Below, piece after piece: positions 35,276 through 35,555 of a stretch of 35,555 nt of DNA (position 1 is its first letter; every line of letters starts with the position of its first letter). The notes below the pieces were generated by a model. The model made no database searches. It saw nothing but the letters and a program-made list of their open reading frames with translations, and was not told the DNA's origin. Source of the DNA: Pseudomonadota bacterium (lineage in GTDB: Bacteria > Pseudomonadota > Gammaproteobacteria > Burkholderiales > Burkholderiaceae_D); the NCBI GenBank assembly GCA_021821365.1, contig JAKACN010000022.1, positions 1 to 35,555 on the forward strand, read 5' to 3'. The position numbers and the translations under genes are program-made.

Positions 35276-35555
35276 ATGAAAACGAGAGAAATGGCCCGGG
35301 AAGAAATTTCCGCACTTATGGATGGGGAATTAGCTGGTCACCAAGTTGATGTGACCTTGGCTGTGTTGCGTCAAAAGGAGGGGCGCGCCGATTGGAATGT
35401 GTATCACCAAATCGGCGATTTGTTGCGCTCAGACGACATGGCGGCTCCCCTGAGCCCGGGATTTGCAGAGCGTATGGCGGCACGTCTCAACGCTGAACCT
35501 GCAATCGTTGCGCCGATCACGATGCCAGTCTTGGAAGAGGCTTCAGAAAAAGCAT
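35276..35555 (+). CDS. rseA: Anti-sigma-E factor RseA, cut by right window edge
   Basis: The 93 visible residues start MKTREMAREEISALMDGELA and match the cytoplasmic N-terminal domain of RseA, which binds and inhibits sigma-E. The segment DWNVYHQIGDLLRSDD is conserved in the family. The membrane segment and periplasmic domain lie beyond the edge. GAGG lies five bases before the ATG. The position right after rpoE supports the call. Confidence 0.92.
   Translation, partial: MKTREMAREEISALMDGELAGHQVDVTLAVLRQKEGRADWNVYHQIGDLLRSDDMAAPLSPGFAERMAARLNAEPAIVAPITMPVLEEASEKA

Overview
The window looks like chromosomal DNA of a GC-rich betaproteobacterium, most plausibly in the Burkholderiales and close to Oxalobacteraceae (Herbaspirillum/Noviherbaspirillum-like). 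This is inferred from the gene order moeA-mobA-moaA / rne / rluC / HAD phosphatase / Rieske / SppA / RsmI-like / maf / yceD-rpmF-plsX-fabHDG-acpP-fabF / rpoE-rseA and from the protein sequences. It is not based on a database search. No rRNA, tRNA, insertion sequence, prophage or CRISPR array was seen.

Positions 1-9598 are a minus-strand exopolysaccharide or O-antigen cluster. In transcription order it encodes a WcaJ-type initiating sugar-phosphate transferase, a VanZ-like membrane protein, GalU, Gmd and Fcl (together making UDP-glucose and GDP-L-fucose), a gap with a REP-like element, then a Wzy/O-antigen-ligase-like protein, a Wzx flippase and a GT4 glycosyltransferase cut by the left edge. 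A 446-base divergent intergenic region (9599-10044) precedes it and carries four TCAAA-centred repeats spaced exactly 22 bases apart. Positions 10045-15629 are plus-strand genes: a group II truncated globin, rmuC, a CNNM/CBS CorC-like protein and a long CoA-transferase. Positions 15666-21951 are minus-strand molybdenum cofactor genes (moaA, mobA, moeA) and RNase E with its own terminator.

Positions 22666-25793 are plus-strand rluC, an HAD phosphatase, a Rieske protein and an S49 peptidase. They converge on the minus-strand maf and RsmI-like genes. Between the converging genes lies a chain of hairpins, preceded by a sigma70-like promoter and closed by a bidirectional terminator: a candidate small RNA of about 165 nucleotides. 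From 27570 to the right edge run yceD, rpmF and the fatty acid synthesis genes plsX-fabH-fabD-fabG-acpP-fabF, a YgfX-like membrane protein, and the sigma-E operon (rpoE, partial rseA) behind a good sigma-E-type promoter.

Most coding content is ordinary housekeeping. The observations most worth following up are non-coding: the candidate small RNA at 25911-26080, the phased 22-base repeats at 9828-9915, the promoter that overlaps the rluC start codon, the interlocked rpmF terminator and plsX promoter, and two large inverted repeats inside the fab operon.
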